This document shows positions 37,711-46,218 of a DNA stretch of 64,000 bases, piece by piece. The position numbers and the translations under genes were made by a program. Under the pieces are notes generated by a model. That model was given only the letters and a program-made list of their open reading frames with translations. It had not been told where the DNA came from and ran no database searches. The number at the start of each line of letters is the position of its first letter. Within the stretch, counting starts at the first letter, position 1. Source of the stretch: Paraconexibacter algicola (GTDB lineage Bacteria > Actinomycetota > Thermoleophilia > Solirubrobacterales > Solirubrobacteraceae); assembly GCF_003044185.1 (NCBI RefSeq), contig NZ_PYYB01000001.1, positions 2,004,978 to 2,068,977 of the forward strand, in the 5' to 3' direction.

Positions 37711-39789
37711 TCAGCCAACACGGACGGTGGCCGTCCTCCCCCTCGAGGTCCCGACCGCGAACGGGTAGCCGTCGGTCGGCATGGTCCGTGCGCGGAAGCT
37801 GTACCGACCGTAGGCCGCGGTGCCGAAGCGGTACTTGACGCTGAAGCGACCGTCGCGGCCCACTCGGAAAGTTCCGATCGTGCGCCAACTGCGACGGAAG
37901 TAGACCTGGAACTCGACGAGCTTCTCCCGACTGTTCGTGTGACCGCCTCGAAGCTGTCCGCGGAACTGTGCAAGTCCGCCGGAGCGGATCTTCTTGCGGA
38001 TCGCCCGTAGGGTGACGTGGGCCGTTACGCGCTGCCGCACGGTGAGCGTTGCGGCGTTGACGCCGTCACCTGCCGCCACGACCAGCGTCCGGCTGGGCCC
38101 GCGAGGAATCTGGAATGCCCAGTTGCCGTCCGGATCGGTGACGGTGCTCCCGAGCGCGACGGTCTTGCCGTTGACCGCCTGAGTGACGAACAGCTTGAGT
38201 CCGCCCATAGGTGAGCCGTCCGGACGCGTCAGGCGCCCGCGCATCTTGAAACTGGACCGCACCCAGCGTGCCTGCTTGCCAACGTAGACCGCCGTCTCTC
38301 GGCCAAGAAGGAACCTCACGGTGCCCGCAGCCCCGACGGTCGTTCCGCCCACAAGGGTGGTGCTGCTGTTCGCAGTCGAGCTGGTGTTGGTCGTCGTACT
38401 GCTTGAGCCAGGTGACGCGACGCTTCCGGGCCGGCTCGAGTCGTACGGAGCGCTGTCCGCCAGGTTCGGGACGCCATCCCCATCGAGATCGTCGTCGTTC
38501 CGATTCGCGATTCGGTCGCCGTCGAGGTCGCCGCACTCATCCGTCGAGCCGGTGGGGCGATTGCTGCAGTACGTGCTGACCAGCTGGCCATCTGCGAACG
38601 GAGGCTGCGTGATCGACGACTCCCGATCCGCTGTGCCGCCGTTGTCCGTGGCACTTACGCGACAGATCAGCTTTCGCCCCACATCGGCCGCAGAGATGGC
38701 GTAGGCGGCGTTCGTCGCCCCGGGAATCTCGTACCGCGCGCTGCCGTCGCTGGCAGCGCGAATCCACTGAAACCGCACATCCGGGATCTGGCCAGCGACC
38801 GGGGCCGTGCACGTCAGGACATCGCCCTCACGTGCCGTCCCGGAGAGCGCCGGGGCACCGACGGCAGGAGGCACATTGTCCACGGTGATCGTCCAAGGCC
38901 CGTGGAGCCGCTTGTTCTCGTCGGTGGCGTCACGGACGTCGAGTACGAGCTGATGCGTCCCGTCACTCAGGGTGCTGGTGTCGAAACTAACCGAGCCGCT
39001 CACATCTGGCTTGCACGGGGTTGGCGTCGTGAAGGGGAGGACGCACCGTCCGCCGTTAGCGTCCGCCAGTTCGGTGCTTCTTTCCGAGCCATCAACGATC
39101 AGGCGCTCGCGAAACACTCCGCCGCCAGCGTCTGTCGCGTCGTACGTCAGCGACCGGACTCGCGCGCGATCTGTCTCGCTCCGCAGCGTGCCCGCCACGT
39201 TGGCGAGATTTGGCGCCTGATTGTCGCGGAGCCGGATCTCGATGTCTTGCAGCGAGTACGACGTATCGCCCACGGGGCAGCCTGATGTGCCTTCGCAGTA
39301 CGCTCCCCAGGAGACGGACCGGTCCCCGTCTAGGGCGAGCGCCATCATGCCCTGTCCACTCGCAGGGTAGCCGGCGACAGCCGCGAACGCTTCGCGCGAG
39401 CCTGAGGGGATCGACGAGAGACGGGCCACGGGAGCACCGTTCGCGCGAGCTGCCCCAGCTGTGGCTGTCCGTCGCGCGCTAATCGAGTCCAGGCTTGTGC
39501 CTTGCGGAGCGCTAAAGGTCACCTGCGCGAACTCGCCGCCCGAACGCTCTCCGGATGCCGTCAGCGCGGCCCCGACGGTCCGGGAGCTCGGGTCGCAAGC
39601 TTGATTGGTGTACGCGTACGCGCCCTGGAAGCTGCCGACCAGCCCGCTGACGGCATAGTTGCTCTGGCTGTGGCACTGCTGGATCGTGTACGTGGCCGCG
39701 TGGGTTGCTGACGGGGCCGCGAGGATGCCGGCGGCGGTCAGGGTCGCGGCCACCAGGCCGAGAGCTCGGTGGCGTGGCCGGGGGTGCAT
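37711..39789 (-). CDS. Large secreted surface protein with Ig-like and TSP3 calcium-binding regions
   Basis: A 692-aa protein with a Sec signal peptide (~1-31, ending THA-A). An N-terminal ~250-residue Cys-containing domain (YTIQQCHSQSNYAVSGL start) is followed by Ig-like strands (DRARVRSLTYDATDAGGGV), a thrombospondin-type-3 calcium motif (DLDGDRIANRNDDDLDGDGV), a Ser/Thr linker and two C-terminal beta domains ending in a Gly/Arg-rich strand. No sortase motif or TM helix was seen. It is likely a calcium-stabilised surface or matrix protein. A ribosome site (AGGAG) sits nine bases before the ATG. Lower G+C than its surroundings. Confidence 0.82.
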   Translation of the reverse strand: MHPRPRHRALGLVAATLTAAGILAAPSATHAATYTIQQCHSQSNYAVSGLVGSFQGAYAYTNQACDPSSRTVGAALTASGERSGGEFAQVTFSAPQGTSLDSISARRTATAGAARANGAPVARLSSIPSGSREAFAAVAGYPASGQGMMALALDGDRSVSWGAYCEGTSGCPVGDTSYSLQDIEIRLRDNQAPNLANVAGTLRSETDRARVRSLTYDATDAGGGVFRERLIVDGSERSTELADANGGRCVLPFTTPTPCKPDVSGSVSFDTSTLSDGTHQLVLDVRDATDENKRLHGPWTITVDNVPPAVGAPALSGTAREGDVLTCTAPVAGQIPDVRFQWIRAASDGSARYEIPGATNAAYAISAADVGRKLICRVSATDNGGTADRESSITQPPFADGQLVSTYCSNRPTGSTDECGDLDGDRIANRNDDDLDGDGVPNLADSAPYDSSRPGSVASPGSSSTTTNTSSTANSSTTLVGGTTVGAAGTVRFLLGRETAVYVGKQARWVRSSFKMRGRLTRPDGSPMGGLKLFVTQAVNGKTVALGSTVTDPDGNWAFQIPRGPSRTLVVAAGDGVNAATLTVRQRVTAHVTLRAIRKKIRSGGLAQFRGQLRGGHTNSREKLVEFQVYFRRSWRTIGTFRVGRDGRFSVKYRFGTAAYGRYSFRARTMPTDGYPFAVGTSRGRTATVRVG

Positions 39790-39877
39790 CGTGCGGTGCT
39801 CCTGGAGGTGGTTTGGAGGGCTCATCTGTCCGTGATGAGTCGTCGTGGACGCGGGCTGCTGGAAAAGTTCGTGGGCC

Positions 39878-41287
39878 TCATGGCAGGAACGCCTCCTGGC
39901 CGGCGGGGTCGGGCGCGGCCGGCGCGGTCGAGCCGCCTCCGGAGGAGGTGCTGCCGGAGGGCGCGGGGGCGCTTGAGGCGCTGCTCGCGGAGGGAGCGCC
40001 GCCGGACGCGACCGTGCCGAGCTCGAAGACGTCCTCCCGGCGCTCCGCCGCGCGCTGCCGTGCAGCGGCACGCTCGGCCGACCGCTCGGCACGCTGCTCG
40101 GCCGCCCGCTCACGCGCGCGCTCGCGGCGCACCGGGGCCTGCCGCTGCTCCTCGGATGCGCGGCGGATGACCGCCGGTGCCGGCGTGGCGGCGGACACCG
40201 CCACCGCCGGCCGGGCGACCGCGGTGATGGTCGGGCGGCTCGGGCTGGCGGCGCGGTCCTCCCCGCCGCCGGCGACCGTCCCGGCGCCCACGGCCACCGT
40301 GGCGGTCGTCGCGACCACCGCGCCGACCTTCGCGACGCCGGCCAGGCCACCGCCACCGAGGATCGCGCTGCCGACCATCTCGGTCCGCCCGCCGCCGCCA
40401 CCGCCGAACGGCACCAGATCCGCCAACCGCTCCACGAGCGTCCGGCCGTGCTCGCCGGCCGCCGCCCCCGGCAACGGCAGCACGCCCGCGGCGAGGCGGC
40501 CGGTCCGCCGGACCTGCGCCGCGTACGCGCGGCGGCACACGGCGCAGGCGTCCAGGTGCGCCATCGCCCGCCGGGCCGTGCCCTCGTCGTCGGAGCCGCC
40601 GAGCATCCGCAGGATGTCGCTCTCGCGCCGCCCGCACCACTCGCCGGCCCGCCGGATGCCGAGGAACACCTCGAGCTTGCGACCGGCGGCCTCCAGGTGC
40701 TCGGCGGTGGCGTGGCGGCTGATGCCCAGCTGGCGGGAGGTCTGCGCGACGGACAGCTCTTCGCCGTGGACGAGCTTCCACACCTCCGCCTCGCGCGGGG
40801 TCATCGCCGCGAGGAAGTCGCGGACGACGAGCAGCTCCTGCTCGTGGCTGATCCGGTCCTCGTGGTCGGCGAGGTCGTCGGGCAACAGGTCGAGCGCGTC
40901 GTTGTCCAGCTCGAACCCGCGGCGCTGCCGCCGCCGGAACACGTCGCGCGCCCGCAGCTCCATGCCGGTCCAGAGCGAGGCGCGCACGTGGTCGGCGTTC
41001 TCGAAGCGGTCGGCGCGGCCGACGAGGATCTCGGACGTCGCGTCGAAGAGCTCCTCGACGTCGTGCTCGGAGAGGCCGCTGAACCGCGGGTGTCGGGCCG
41101 CGCTCGTGGTCATGCGCGCCCGAGCGCTGACGACCATCTCGGCCACCTCGTCCGCGGAGAAGGCGCGCGGAGCTGCCGCTTCCGCCCGGTCTGTCGTGCT
41201 CCGCTGCCCGTCCCGTTCCTGCTGCGCCGCCAAGGTCGCCCCGCCTGCCGTGTGTCGCCCTACGTCGGCTCCGAGGGCCGACCCCAT
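39878..41287 (-). CDS. Sigma-70-like factor fused to zinc-finger and membrane tail
   Basis: A 469-aa protein. Residues ~50-130 match sigma region 2 (LSEHDVEELFDATSEILVGR ... LRARDVFRRRQRRG), ~155-215 region 4 (TPREAEVWKLVHGEELSVAQ, then TSRQLGISRHATAEHLE as the helix-turn-helix). Then comes an anti-sigma-like zinc finger (AHLDACAVCRRAY, HxxxCxxC), one hydrophobic segment (~290-330) and an Ala/Glu/Arg-rich C-terminus. A sigma factor with its own membrane tether could respond to an envelope signal and control the locus (inference). ATG at 41287; a GTG at 41314 is possible. Confidence 0.78.
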   Translation of the reverse strand: MGSALGADVGRHTAGGATLAAQQERDGQRSTTDRAEAAAPRAFSADEVAEMVVSARARMTTSAARHPRFSGLSEHDVEELFDATSEILVGRADRFENADHVRASLWTGMELRARDVFRRRQRRGFELDNDALDLLPDDLADHEDRISHEQELLVVRDFLAAMTPREAEVWKLVHGEELSVAQTSRQLGISRHATAEHLEAAGRKLEVFLGIRRAGEWCGRRESDILRMLGGSDDEGTARRAMAHLDACAVCRRAYAAQVRRTGRLAAGVLPLPGAAAGEHGRTLVERLADLVPFGGGGGGRTEMVGSAILGGGGLAGVAKVGAVVATTATVAVGAGTVAGGGEDRAASPSRPTITAVARPAVAVSAATPAPAVIRRASEEQRQAPVRRERARERAAEQRAERSAERAAARQRAAERREDVFELGTVASGGAPSASSASSAPAPSGSTSSGGGSTAPAAPDPAGQEAFLP

Positions 41288-41381
41288 GTGTCGAGTACGT
41301 CGACGAACGTGCACGGTAACGCCATGCGGTTCGGGGGCGAAGCAGTTGACACGAAATCGGCGCGAACGCCGAACGAACCCG

Positions 41382-42554
41382 TTACGAACCGCGCATCGCG
41401 TCGCGCAGCCCGGTCTCGACCTGCCTGGACGCCGCCGCCCATGAGCGCTCGGCGGCCAGCGTGAGCCCGTCGCGCGTGCGCTCCGCGCGCGCGAGCAGGT
41501 CGTCGAGGAGCGTCTCGATCGCGTCGGCGATCGCCACCGGATCGACCGGCGCCAGCGCGATGGGGCCGTCGTCGCCGAAGGTCGCGCGCATCGACGGCGT
41601 CGCGAGGTCCACGACGGGCAGCCCGCAAGCGAGCATCTCGGTCGGCACCAGCGACGGGTTCGTCAGCGAGAGCACGAGACCGACCGACGCGCTGTTGTAG
41701 GCGTGCGCGAGCCCCTCGGGGTCGAGGACCCCCAGCTCGCGCGCCGGGTACGGCACGTCGAGCGGCCGCGCCTCACCGAAGTGCGCGATCTCCACCGACG
41801 GACGACGACGGTGCAGCTCCTCCAGGGCCAGGACGCCGAGCGGGACCGCGCGCCGCGGCGTCACCGCGCGCGCGTAGAAGAGCACGAGGTCCTCGCGGCG
41901 GTGAACGGCCTGCGTGCGGTAGGCGTCATGGTCGACGCCGAGGTCGAACGACGACGCGCTGCCCCCGTACTCCTCACGCACGATCGAGGCGAGCCACGGG
42001 GACGCGCAGATCGCGTGCAGGCCCTGCCGGTAGGTCCAGGCCGCCCACTCGCGCTCGACCGAGGTCGCGTAGAACTCCGGCTCGTGGTCCTGCACGAGGT
42101 ACGCGCGCGACCGCGCGCCGCGCAGGCGCAGCACCGCCGGCACGGTCTGCCAGCCGGTCGCGACCACGACGTCCACCGGGCGGTCCGACAGCGCTGCGGG
42201 ATGCAGGCGCGCCACATCCGCGCGCATCGCCCCGAAGAACTCGTGGAACTGCGAGCGCAGATCGGCGTCCGAGGCGCCCCCGTGACGACCCTCCTCGTCG
42301 ACGACCCACAGCGAGAGCCGGTGCCCGAGGCCCTCGAGCCCGCGCACGAGATCCGCGATCGTCTTGTGCCCTCCGCTGCCGCGCCGGAACTGCGGGACGA
42401 CCACCGCGACCTCGAGCGTGTCCGCGTCCGCCCGGTCGGTCGCCCCCGGCGCGAGCGGCACGGCGCCGTCCCGCAGGGCGGCGAGCATCCCGGGGGCGAG
42501 CCGGACGGCCAGCGGCTCGTTCGTCGCGCCGCCGCGGCGCAGCAACGGGCTCAA
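41382..42554 (-). CDS. WsaF-like family 4 glycosyltransferase
   Basis: A 390-aa GT-B protein related to WsaF rhamnosyltransferases: VAVVVPQFRRGSGGHKTIADLV, VVVATGWQTVPAVL, YLVQDHEPEFYATSVE, DLGVDHDAYR, LVLFYARAVTPRRAV and LVLSLTNPSLVPTEMLACGLPVVDL. It is paralogous to the second half of the gene at 43776. The only upstream in-frame initiator is TTG at 42554, which overlaps the TGA of a possible 9-codon leader ORF (42551-42580) as TTGA, the same overlap style as other coupled genes here. dTDP-rhamnose is the likely donor by family analogy. Confidence 0.85.
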   Translation of the reverse strand: MSPLLRRGGATNEPLAVRLAPGMLAALRDGAVPLAPGATDRADADTLEVAVVVPQFRRGSGGHKTIADLVRGLEGLGHRLSLWVVDEEGRHGGASDADLRSQFHEFFGAMRADVARLHPAALSDRPVDVVVATGWQTVPAVLRLRGARSRAYLVQDHEPEFYATSVEREWAAWTYRQGLHAICASPWLASIVREEYGGSASSFDLGVDHDAYRTQAVHRREDLVLFYARAVTPRRAVPLGVLALEELHRRRPSVEIAHFGEARPLDVPYPARELGVLDPEGLAHAYNSASVGLVLSLTNPSLVPTEMLACGLPVVDLATPSMRATFGDDGPIALAPVDPVAIADAIETLLDDLLARAERTRDGLTLAAERSWAAASRQVETGLRDAMRGS

Positions 42555-42580
42555 CGGAGCAGAAGGGAGGAGACGGGCAC
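42551..42580 (-). CDS. Possible leaderless 9-aa leader peptide
   Basis: GTG at 42580 opens a frame encoding (M)PVSSLLLR that ends in TGA overlapping the TTG start of the WsaF-like GT. A TATCCT -10 lies exactly seven bases upstream. It would provide translation initiation for the otherwise weak TTG start by coupling. Too short to judge by codon use. Confidence 0.3.
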   Translation of the reverse strand: MPVSSLLLR

Positions 42581-42587
42581 GCGCGCG

Positions 42588-42593
42588 AGGATA
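42588..42593 (-). promoter_or_regulatory. Putative -10 (TATCCT) upstream of WsaF-like GT
   Basis: The hexamer sits immediately beyond the stop of the DUF1697 gene and seven bases before the GTG of the leader ORF. It would start transcription at position 42580. Confidence 0.35.
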
Positions 42594-42594
42594 G

Positions 42595-43173
42595 TCAGGC
42601 GGTGCCGTCGAGCATCGCCAGCAGCTGCGTCATCGTCCGCCAGTTGCGGGCGGTCGCGTTGCGGGCGGGCGACCCGTCGCGCCCCCCGAGGGTCAGCGCC
42701 TGCGCGAGGACGCTGCGCCCGTACCCGTCCGGGGTGGACACGTACAGCGTCGTGCCCACCAGTGCGAGCTCGTCGCGCGAGCCCGCCGCCCGCGCCCTCT
42801 CGCGCGCCCGCTCGATCGTCTCGAGCTCCGCGTCGGTGACCGGCCCGTCACGCAGCATGGCGTGCAGCAGCCGGCCGTCCTGCGGCTCCCCGAACGGGTT
42901 GGCGTCCAGCTCGGCGGCGAACGCGTCACGGTCGCGGACGACGAACGGCACGTCGATCCCGAGCCGCGCGTCGAGCGCGGACCGGAGCGCGGTCGCGAGC
43001 GCCGCGGGCGCCGCGGTCCCACCCGGTCCCGGGGTGAACACCAGGTTCCCGGACTGGATGTAGGTCGCCACCTCGTCGTGTCCGCACTCCGCGGCGGCGG
43101 CGCGCAGCTCGGCCATCGGCACCTTCACGCCGCCGACGTTGATCCCGCGCAGCAGCGCGACGTGGGTTGGCAT
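42595..43173 (-). CDS. DUF1697 family protein
   Basis: A 192-aa cytoplasmic protein with the family fingerprint HVALLRGINVGGVKVPMAELR, YIQSGNLVFTP and the C-terminal ARNWRTMTQLLAML. The family is widespread and has no established biochemical role. It is not obviously part of glycan synthesis and may be a bystander. A TAGGAT hexamer six bases before the ATG suggests a near-leaderless transcript of its own. Confidence 0.88.
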   Translation of the reverse strand: MPTHVALLRGINVGGVKVPMAELRAAAAECGHDEVATYIQSGNLVFTPGPGGTAAPAALATALRSALDARLGIDVPFVVRDRDAFAAELDANPFGEPQDGRLLHAMLRDGPVTDAELETIERARERARAAGSRDELALVGTTLYVSTPDGYGRSVLAQALTLGGRDGSPARNATARNWRTMTQLLAMLDGTA

Positions 43174-43179
43174 GGCCCG

Positions 43180-43185
43180 ATCCTA
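43180..43185 (-). promoter_or_regulatory. Putative -10 (TAGGAT), near-leaderless DUF1697 start
   Basis: Six bases separate the hexamer from the ATG at 43173. Confidence 0.45.
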
Positions 43186-43292
43186 TGCCCGTCGAAGAAC
43201 CACGTAAACGCGCCTGCGGGCTCCTGACGAACGACGCGCCGCGTGCGTCTCCTCAGGCAGATTCCCACCACCCGCAAGGAGCTCGACACCCG

Positions 43293-43772
43293 ATGCCGTC
43301 CATCCGTACCGCCGTCGCCGTCCTCGGCACCTCCGTCCTTCTCGGTGGCCTCGCCACCCCCGCGCTCGCGCAGGAGGCCGGCAGCTACCCGACCGACACG
43401 ACCACGCAGCAGACCGCCAAGAAGAAGGGCAAGAAGGGCAAGCGCCACGCGCCGCGTCTGACCGACGCGCAGCTCACGACCGTCGCCGAGCAGCTCGGCG
43501 TCACGCTCGAGCAGCTGAAGACCGCGATCGCCGAGGTCAAGGCGGCCGTGAAGGCCACCGAGGCGCGCGAGACGAAGGCCCAGGAGCAGGCGCTGCTGGC
43601 CGAGAAGCTCGGCAAGACCGCCGCCGAGGTCAAGGCCGCGTTCGACAGCGTCCGCCCGGCCCGCGGCGAGGGCGACCGCCGCGGCGGCTGCAAGAAGCCC
43701 GCCGCCGGCAGCACGACCGACACGGGCGCGGACTACCCGACGACCGACTACCCGACCACGACGACGAGCTAG
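43293..43772 (+). CDS. Small secreted Lys/Ala-rich protein
   Basis: A 159-aa protein with a Sec signal peptide (~1-27, ending ALA-Q), a basic stretch (AKKKGKKGKRHAPR) and a helical region with two similar segments (LTTVAEQLGVTLEQLKTAIAEVKAAV and LLAEKLGKTAAEVKAAF), then a Thr/Tyr/Asp-rich tail with repeated YPTTD. Such helical repeats are common in small secreted actinobacterial proteins of unknown role. The AAGGAG ribosome site at 43276-43281 decides the start. It ends three bases from the convergent GT gene. Confidence 0.78.
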   Translation: MPSIRTAVAVLGTSVLLGGLATPALAQEAGSYPTDTTTQQTAKKKGKKGKRHAPRLTDAQLTTVAEQLGVTLEQLKTAIAEVKAAVKATEARETKAQEQALLAEKLGKTAAEVKAAFDSVRPARGEGDRRGGCKKPAAGSTTDTGADYPTTDYPTTTTS

Positions 43773-43775
43773 CCC

Positions 43776-45917
43776 CTACCGCGACGGGGCCGCGAGGCGC
43801 AACGCGAGCGCCTCGCGGATCCCGGCCTCGACCTGCCGGGCCGCGACGTCCCACGTGCGGCCCTGCACGAACGCCAGGCCGGCCTCGTGCCGGCGCTGCC
43901 ACTCGGCGCGGTCGGTCAGCAGCCGCTCCACCCGGTCGGCCAGCGCGATCGGATCGAACGGGCTGAGCGAGACCGGCCCGTCGGCACCGAACACGCCCTC
44001 CGCGGAGATCCCCTCGAGGTCGACGCACGGCAACCCGCAGGCCAGCATCTCCTGGGGGATCAGCGAGTAGTTCGTCAGCGACAGCACCAGTCCGACGGTG
44101 GCCTCGTTGTACGCCTGTGCGAGCTCGTGCGGGTCGCGGATCCCGAGGTGCTCGTAGGGGACCGGCATGTCGATCTCGAAGTCGTTGCCGAACGACAGCA
44201 CCCGGAACTCCAGGCCGCGGTCGGCGAGCTCGCGCAGCGCGAGCTTCGCCAGCGAGACCGCGCGACGCGGGGTCGCGTCACGGCCGTAGAACAGGATCGT
44301 CGCCTCCTGCCGCGGGACCTCGATGGGCCGGTAGACGTCGTGGTCGACGCCGAAGTCGAACAGCGACGAGGTCCGCCCGTAGCGCGACGAGACGATCTCC
44401 TGCAGCCACGGCGACGAGCAGATCATGTGCATGTCCAGGCCGTAGGAGGCCTCCGCGAACCGGGACTCCACCGACGTGGCGTAGAACTCGGACTCGTGGT
44501 CGTGGATCAGGTAGACCCGCGACCGGCAGTTCGGCAGCAGCACGACCTCATGCGCGGTCTGCCAGCCGGTGGCGACGACCACGTCCGCGCCGAACCACTC
44601 GTCGAACTCCTTGTAGACCGGGCCTTCGATCGGCGCGAACCACTCGCGAATGTTGCGGCGGATCCGCGCGGGCCGCTCGTGGTCCTTGTGCCCGTGCTCG
44701 TCGTTGATCCAGATCGACACCGTGTGGCCAGCCTGCTCGAGCCGCCACATCGTCTGGAAGATCGAGTTGTGTCCGCCCGACCCGCGGTCGAACGGCGGGA
44801 TCACGCACGCGATGTGCAGCGGCGCGTCGGCGTCCTGACCGGGCAGCGGAGCCAGCAGCGGGGCCGCGCCGTCGCGGGCGTAGCGACGCACCGCGTCCCA
44901 GACGACGGGACGCGCACCGATCGGCTTGCCGGAGATCGGCGCGCGCGGACCCCGATCGGCCGCGAGCGGACCGGGATCGGCCGCGCCGACCGTCCCCTCC
45001 AGCGAGAGCCGTCGCTGCACCGCCGGCGGCATCCCGTGGGCGCGGGAACCCAACGCGGCGAAGACCTGTCGTGACGCGTGGTGCAGCCCCGAACGTGCCG
45101 TCCAGCGCGCGAGGTCCCGCGGCGCGTAGCCCTGCTCGCGCATCCAGGCGCGGTCCCCGGCGACGAGGTCGCGGACCGTCCGGGTGGTCGAGCGGACCCC
45201 GAGGTGCTCCACGTGCCCGATCGTCTCGCGCAGACCGCGGTACTCGTCGAAGTAGCGGCGCGCGAACTGCACCGGCGGGTAGTCGTGGGCGTGCAGGACC
45301 GCCGCCTCGGGCACGTACGCCTTCGCCCATCCCGCCTCGAGCGCCGCGCCCGCGAAGCCCTGGTCCTCGGCGTACGGGACCTCCGGGAAGCGCACCGCCG
45401 CCCAGCAGTCGCGGCGGTAGGCGGCGTTGACGTTCGACAGCCATGCGTCGCCGCCGGCGCGCTCGACCTGCGGGCCGCCGTCCGGCGCGGCCTTCGTGGC
45501 GAAGAACGCGGCGAGCTCACGGGCGATCATCGGCGAGGTGTCCGGGCGCGCGAGGTGCGGACCGAACACGATCCCGACGTCGTCGGCGAGCGCGAAGCCC
45601 GCGAGCAGCGCGTCGACCCAGCCGGCGACCGGGGTCGCGTCCTGGGTGAGGAAGGCGATGACGTCGCCCGAGGACCACTCGGCCCCGAGGTTGCGCGTCC
45701 GGCCGTGCTGGAACGTCGACGGCTCGATCTCCACGACCCGCGCACCCGTCGCGCGCGCGAGCTCGCAGCTGCCGTCCGTCGAGCCGCTGTCCACGATCAG
45801 CACGTCGACCGGCACGCCCGAGGACGAGGTCGCCGGGATCGCGGCGAGGAGCTCGGCCAGGTAGCGCCCGCCGTCCTTGACCGGGACGACGACCGAGACG
45901 CTCCCGATCGCGCTCAT
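43776..45917 (-). CDS. Bifunctional GT2-GT4 (WsaF-like) glycosyltransferase
   Basis: A 713-aa fusion. Residues ~5-250 form a GT2 domain: VSVVVPVKDGGRYLAELL, VLIVDSGSTDGS, RTRNLGAEWSSGDVIAFLTQDATP and the acceptor segment YAEDQGFAGAAL. Residues ~350-713 are WsaF-like GT4: CVIPPFDRGSGGHNSIFQ, VVVATGWQTAHEVV, YLIHDHESEFYATSVE, DFGVDHDVYRP and LSLTNYSLIPQEMLACGLPCVD. Two different transfers by one polypeptide are likely, with rhamnose a plausible sugar. The ATG overlaps the TGA of the small coiled-coil gene upstream. Confidence 0.88.
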   Translation of the reverse strand: MSAIGSVSVVVPVKDGGRYLAELLAAIPATSSSGVPVDVLIVDSGSTDGSCELARATGARVVEIEPSTFQHGRTRNLGAEWSSGDVIAFLTQDATPVAGWVDALLAGFALADDVGIVFGPHLARPDTSPMIARELAAFFATKAAPDGGPQVERAGGDAWLSNVNAAYRRDCWAAVRFPEVPYAEDQGFAGAALEAGWAKAYVPEAAVLHAHDYPPVQFARRYFDEYRGLRETIGHVEHLGVRSTTRTVRDLVAGDRAWMREQGYAPRDLARWTARSGLHHASRQVFAALGSRAHGMPPAVQRRLSLEGTVGAADPGPLAADRGPRAPISGKPIGARPVVWDAVRRYARDGAAPLLAPLPGQDADAPLHIACVIPPFDRGSGGHNSIFQTMWRLEQAGHTVSIWINDEHGHKDHERPARIRRNIREWFAPIEGPVYKEFDEWFGADVVVATGWQTAHEVVLLPNCRSRVYLIHDHESEFYATSVESRFAEASYGLDMHMICSSPWLQEIVSSRYGRTSSLFDFGVDHDVYRPIEVPRQEATILFYGRDATPRRAVSLAKLALRELADRGLEFRVLSFGNDFEIDMPVPYEHLGIRDPHELAQAYNEATVGLVLSLTNYSLIPQEMLACGLPCVDLEGISAEGVFGADGPVSLSPFDPIALADRVERLLTDRAEWQRRHEAGLAFVQGRTWDVAARQVEAGIREALALRLAAPSR

Positions 45918-46195
45918 CGGACGCCGCGCACCCGGCGCGACGTGACGCGCACCCAGCGGATCACCGAGCGCACCGACTTCAGCGCCTCCAGCGCGGGGAT
46001 CGCCCCCGGCTTGGCCATGACGCGGTCGAGGTCGACGTTCCACCGCTCGAGCCAGTAGAGCTTCTCCTGCGAGCGCGCGACGAGCGCGTTGGTCGCGCGG
46101 GACTGCTCGGCGAGCTGGGCCTCGAGCTCGGCGACGCGGGCGCGCAGCGCGAGCACCTCGTCGCTCTCGGTGACGGTCGTGGAGTCGTCGGACAC
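45914..46195 (-). CDS. Small coiled-coil protein
   Basis: A 93-aa cytoplasmic protein with an N-terminal acidic segment, a heptad-rich helix (EVLALRARVAELEAQLAEQSRATNAL region, ~13-45) and a basic C-terminus (WVRVTSRRVRGVR). No known family. It is translationally coupled (ATGA) to the GT2-GT4 fusion and may scaffold or oligomerise it. GTG start seven bases after the shared palindromic -10 at 46203-46212. Confidence 0.7.
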   Translation of the reverse strand: MSDDSTTVTESDEVLALRARVAELEAQLAEQSRATNALVARSQEKLYWLERWNVDLDRVMAKPGAIPALEALKSVRSVIRWVRVTSRRVRGVR

Positions 46196-46202
46196 TCCCC
46201 CG

Positions 46203-46212
46203 AGGGTACCCT
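46203..46212. promoter_or_regulatory. Palindromic -10 shared by rmlC and coiled-coil gene (AGGGTACCCT)
   Basis: The gap between the two start codons is only 23 bases. The palindrome reads TACCCT on both strands, ending six bases before the rmlC ATG and seven bases before the minus-strand GTG. Both transcripts would be leaderless. Same architecture as 12203-12212. Confidence 0.55.
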
Positions 46213-46218
46213 CCGCGG

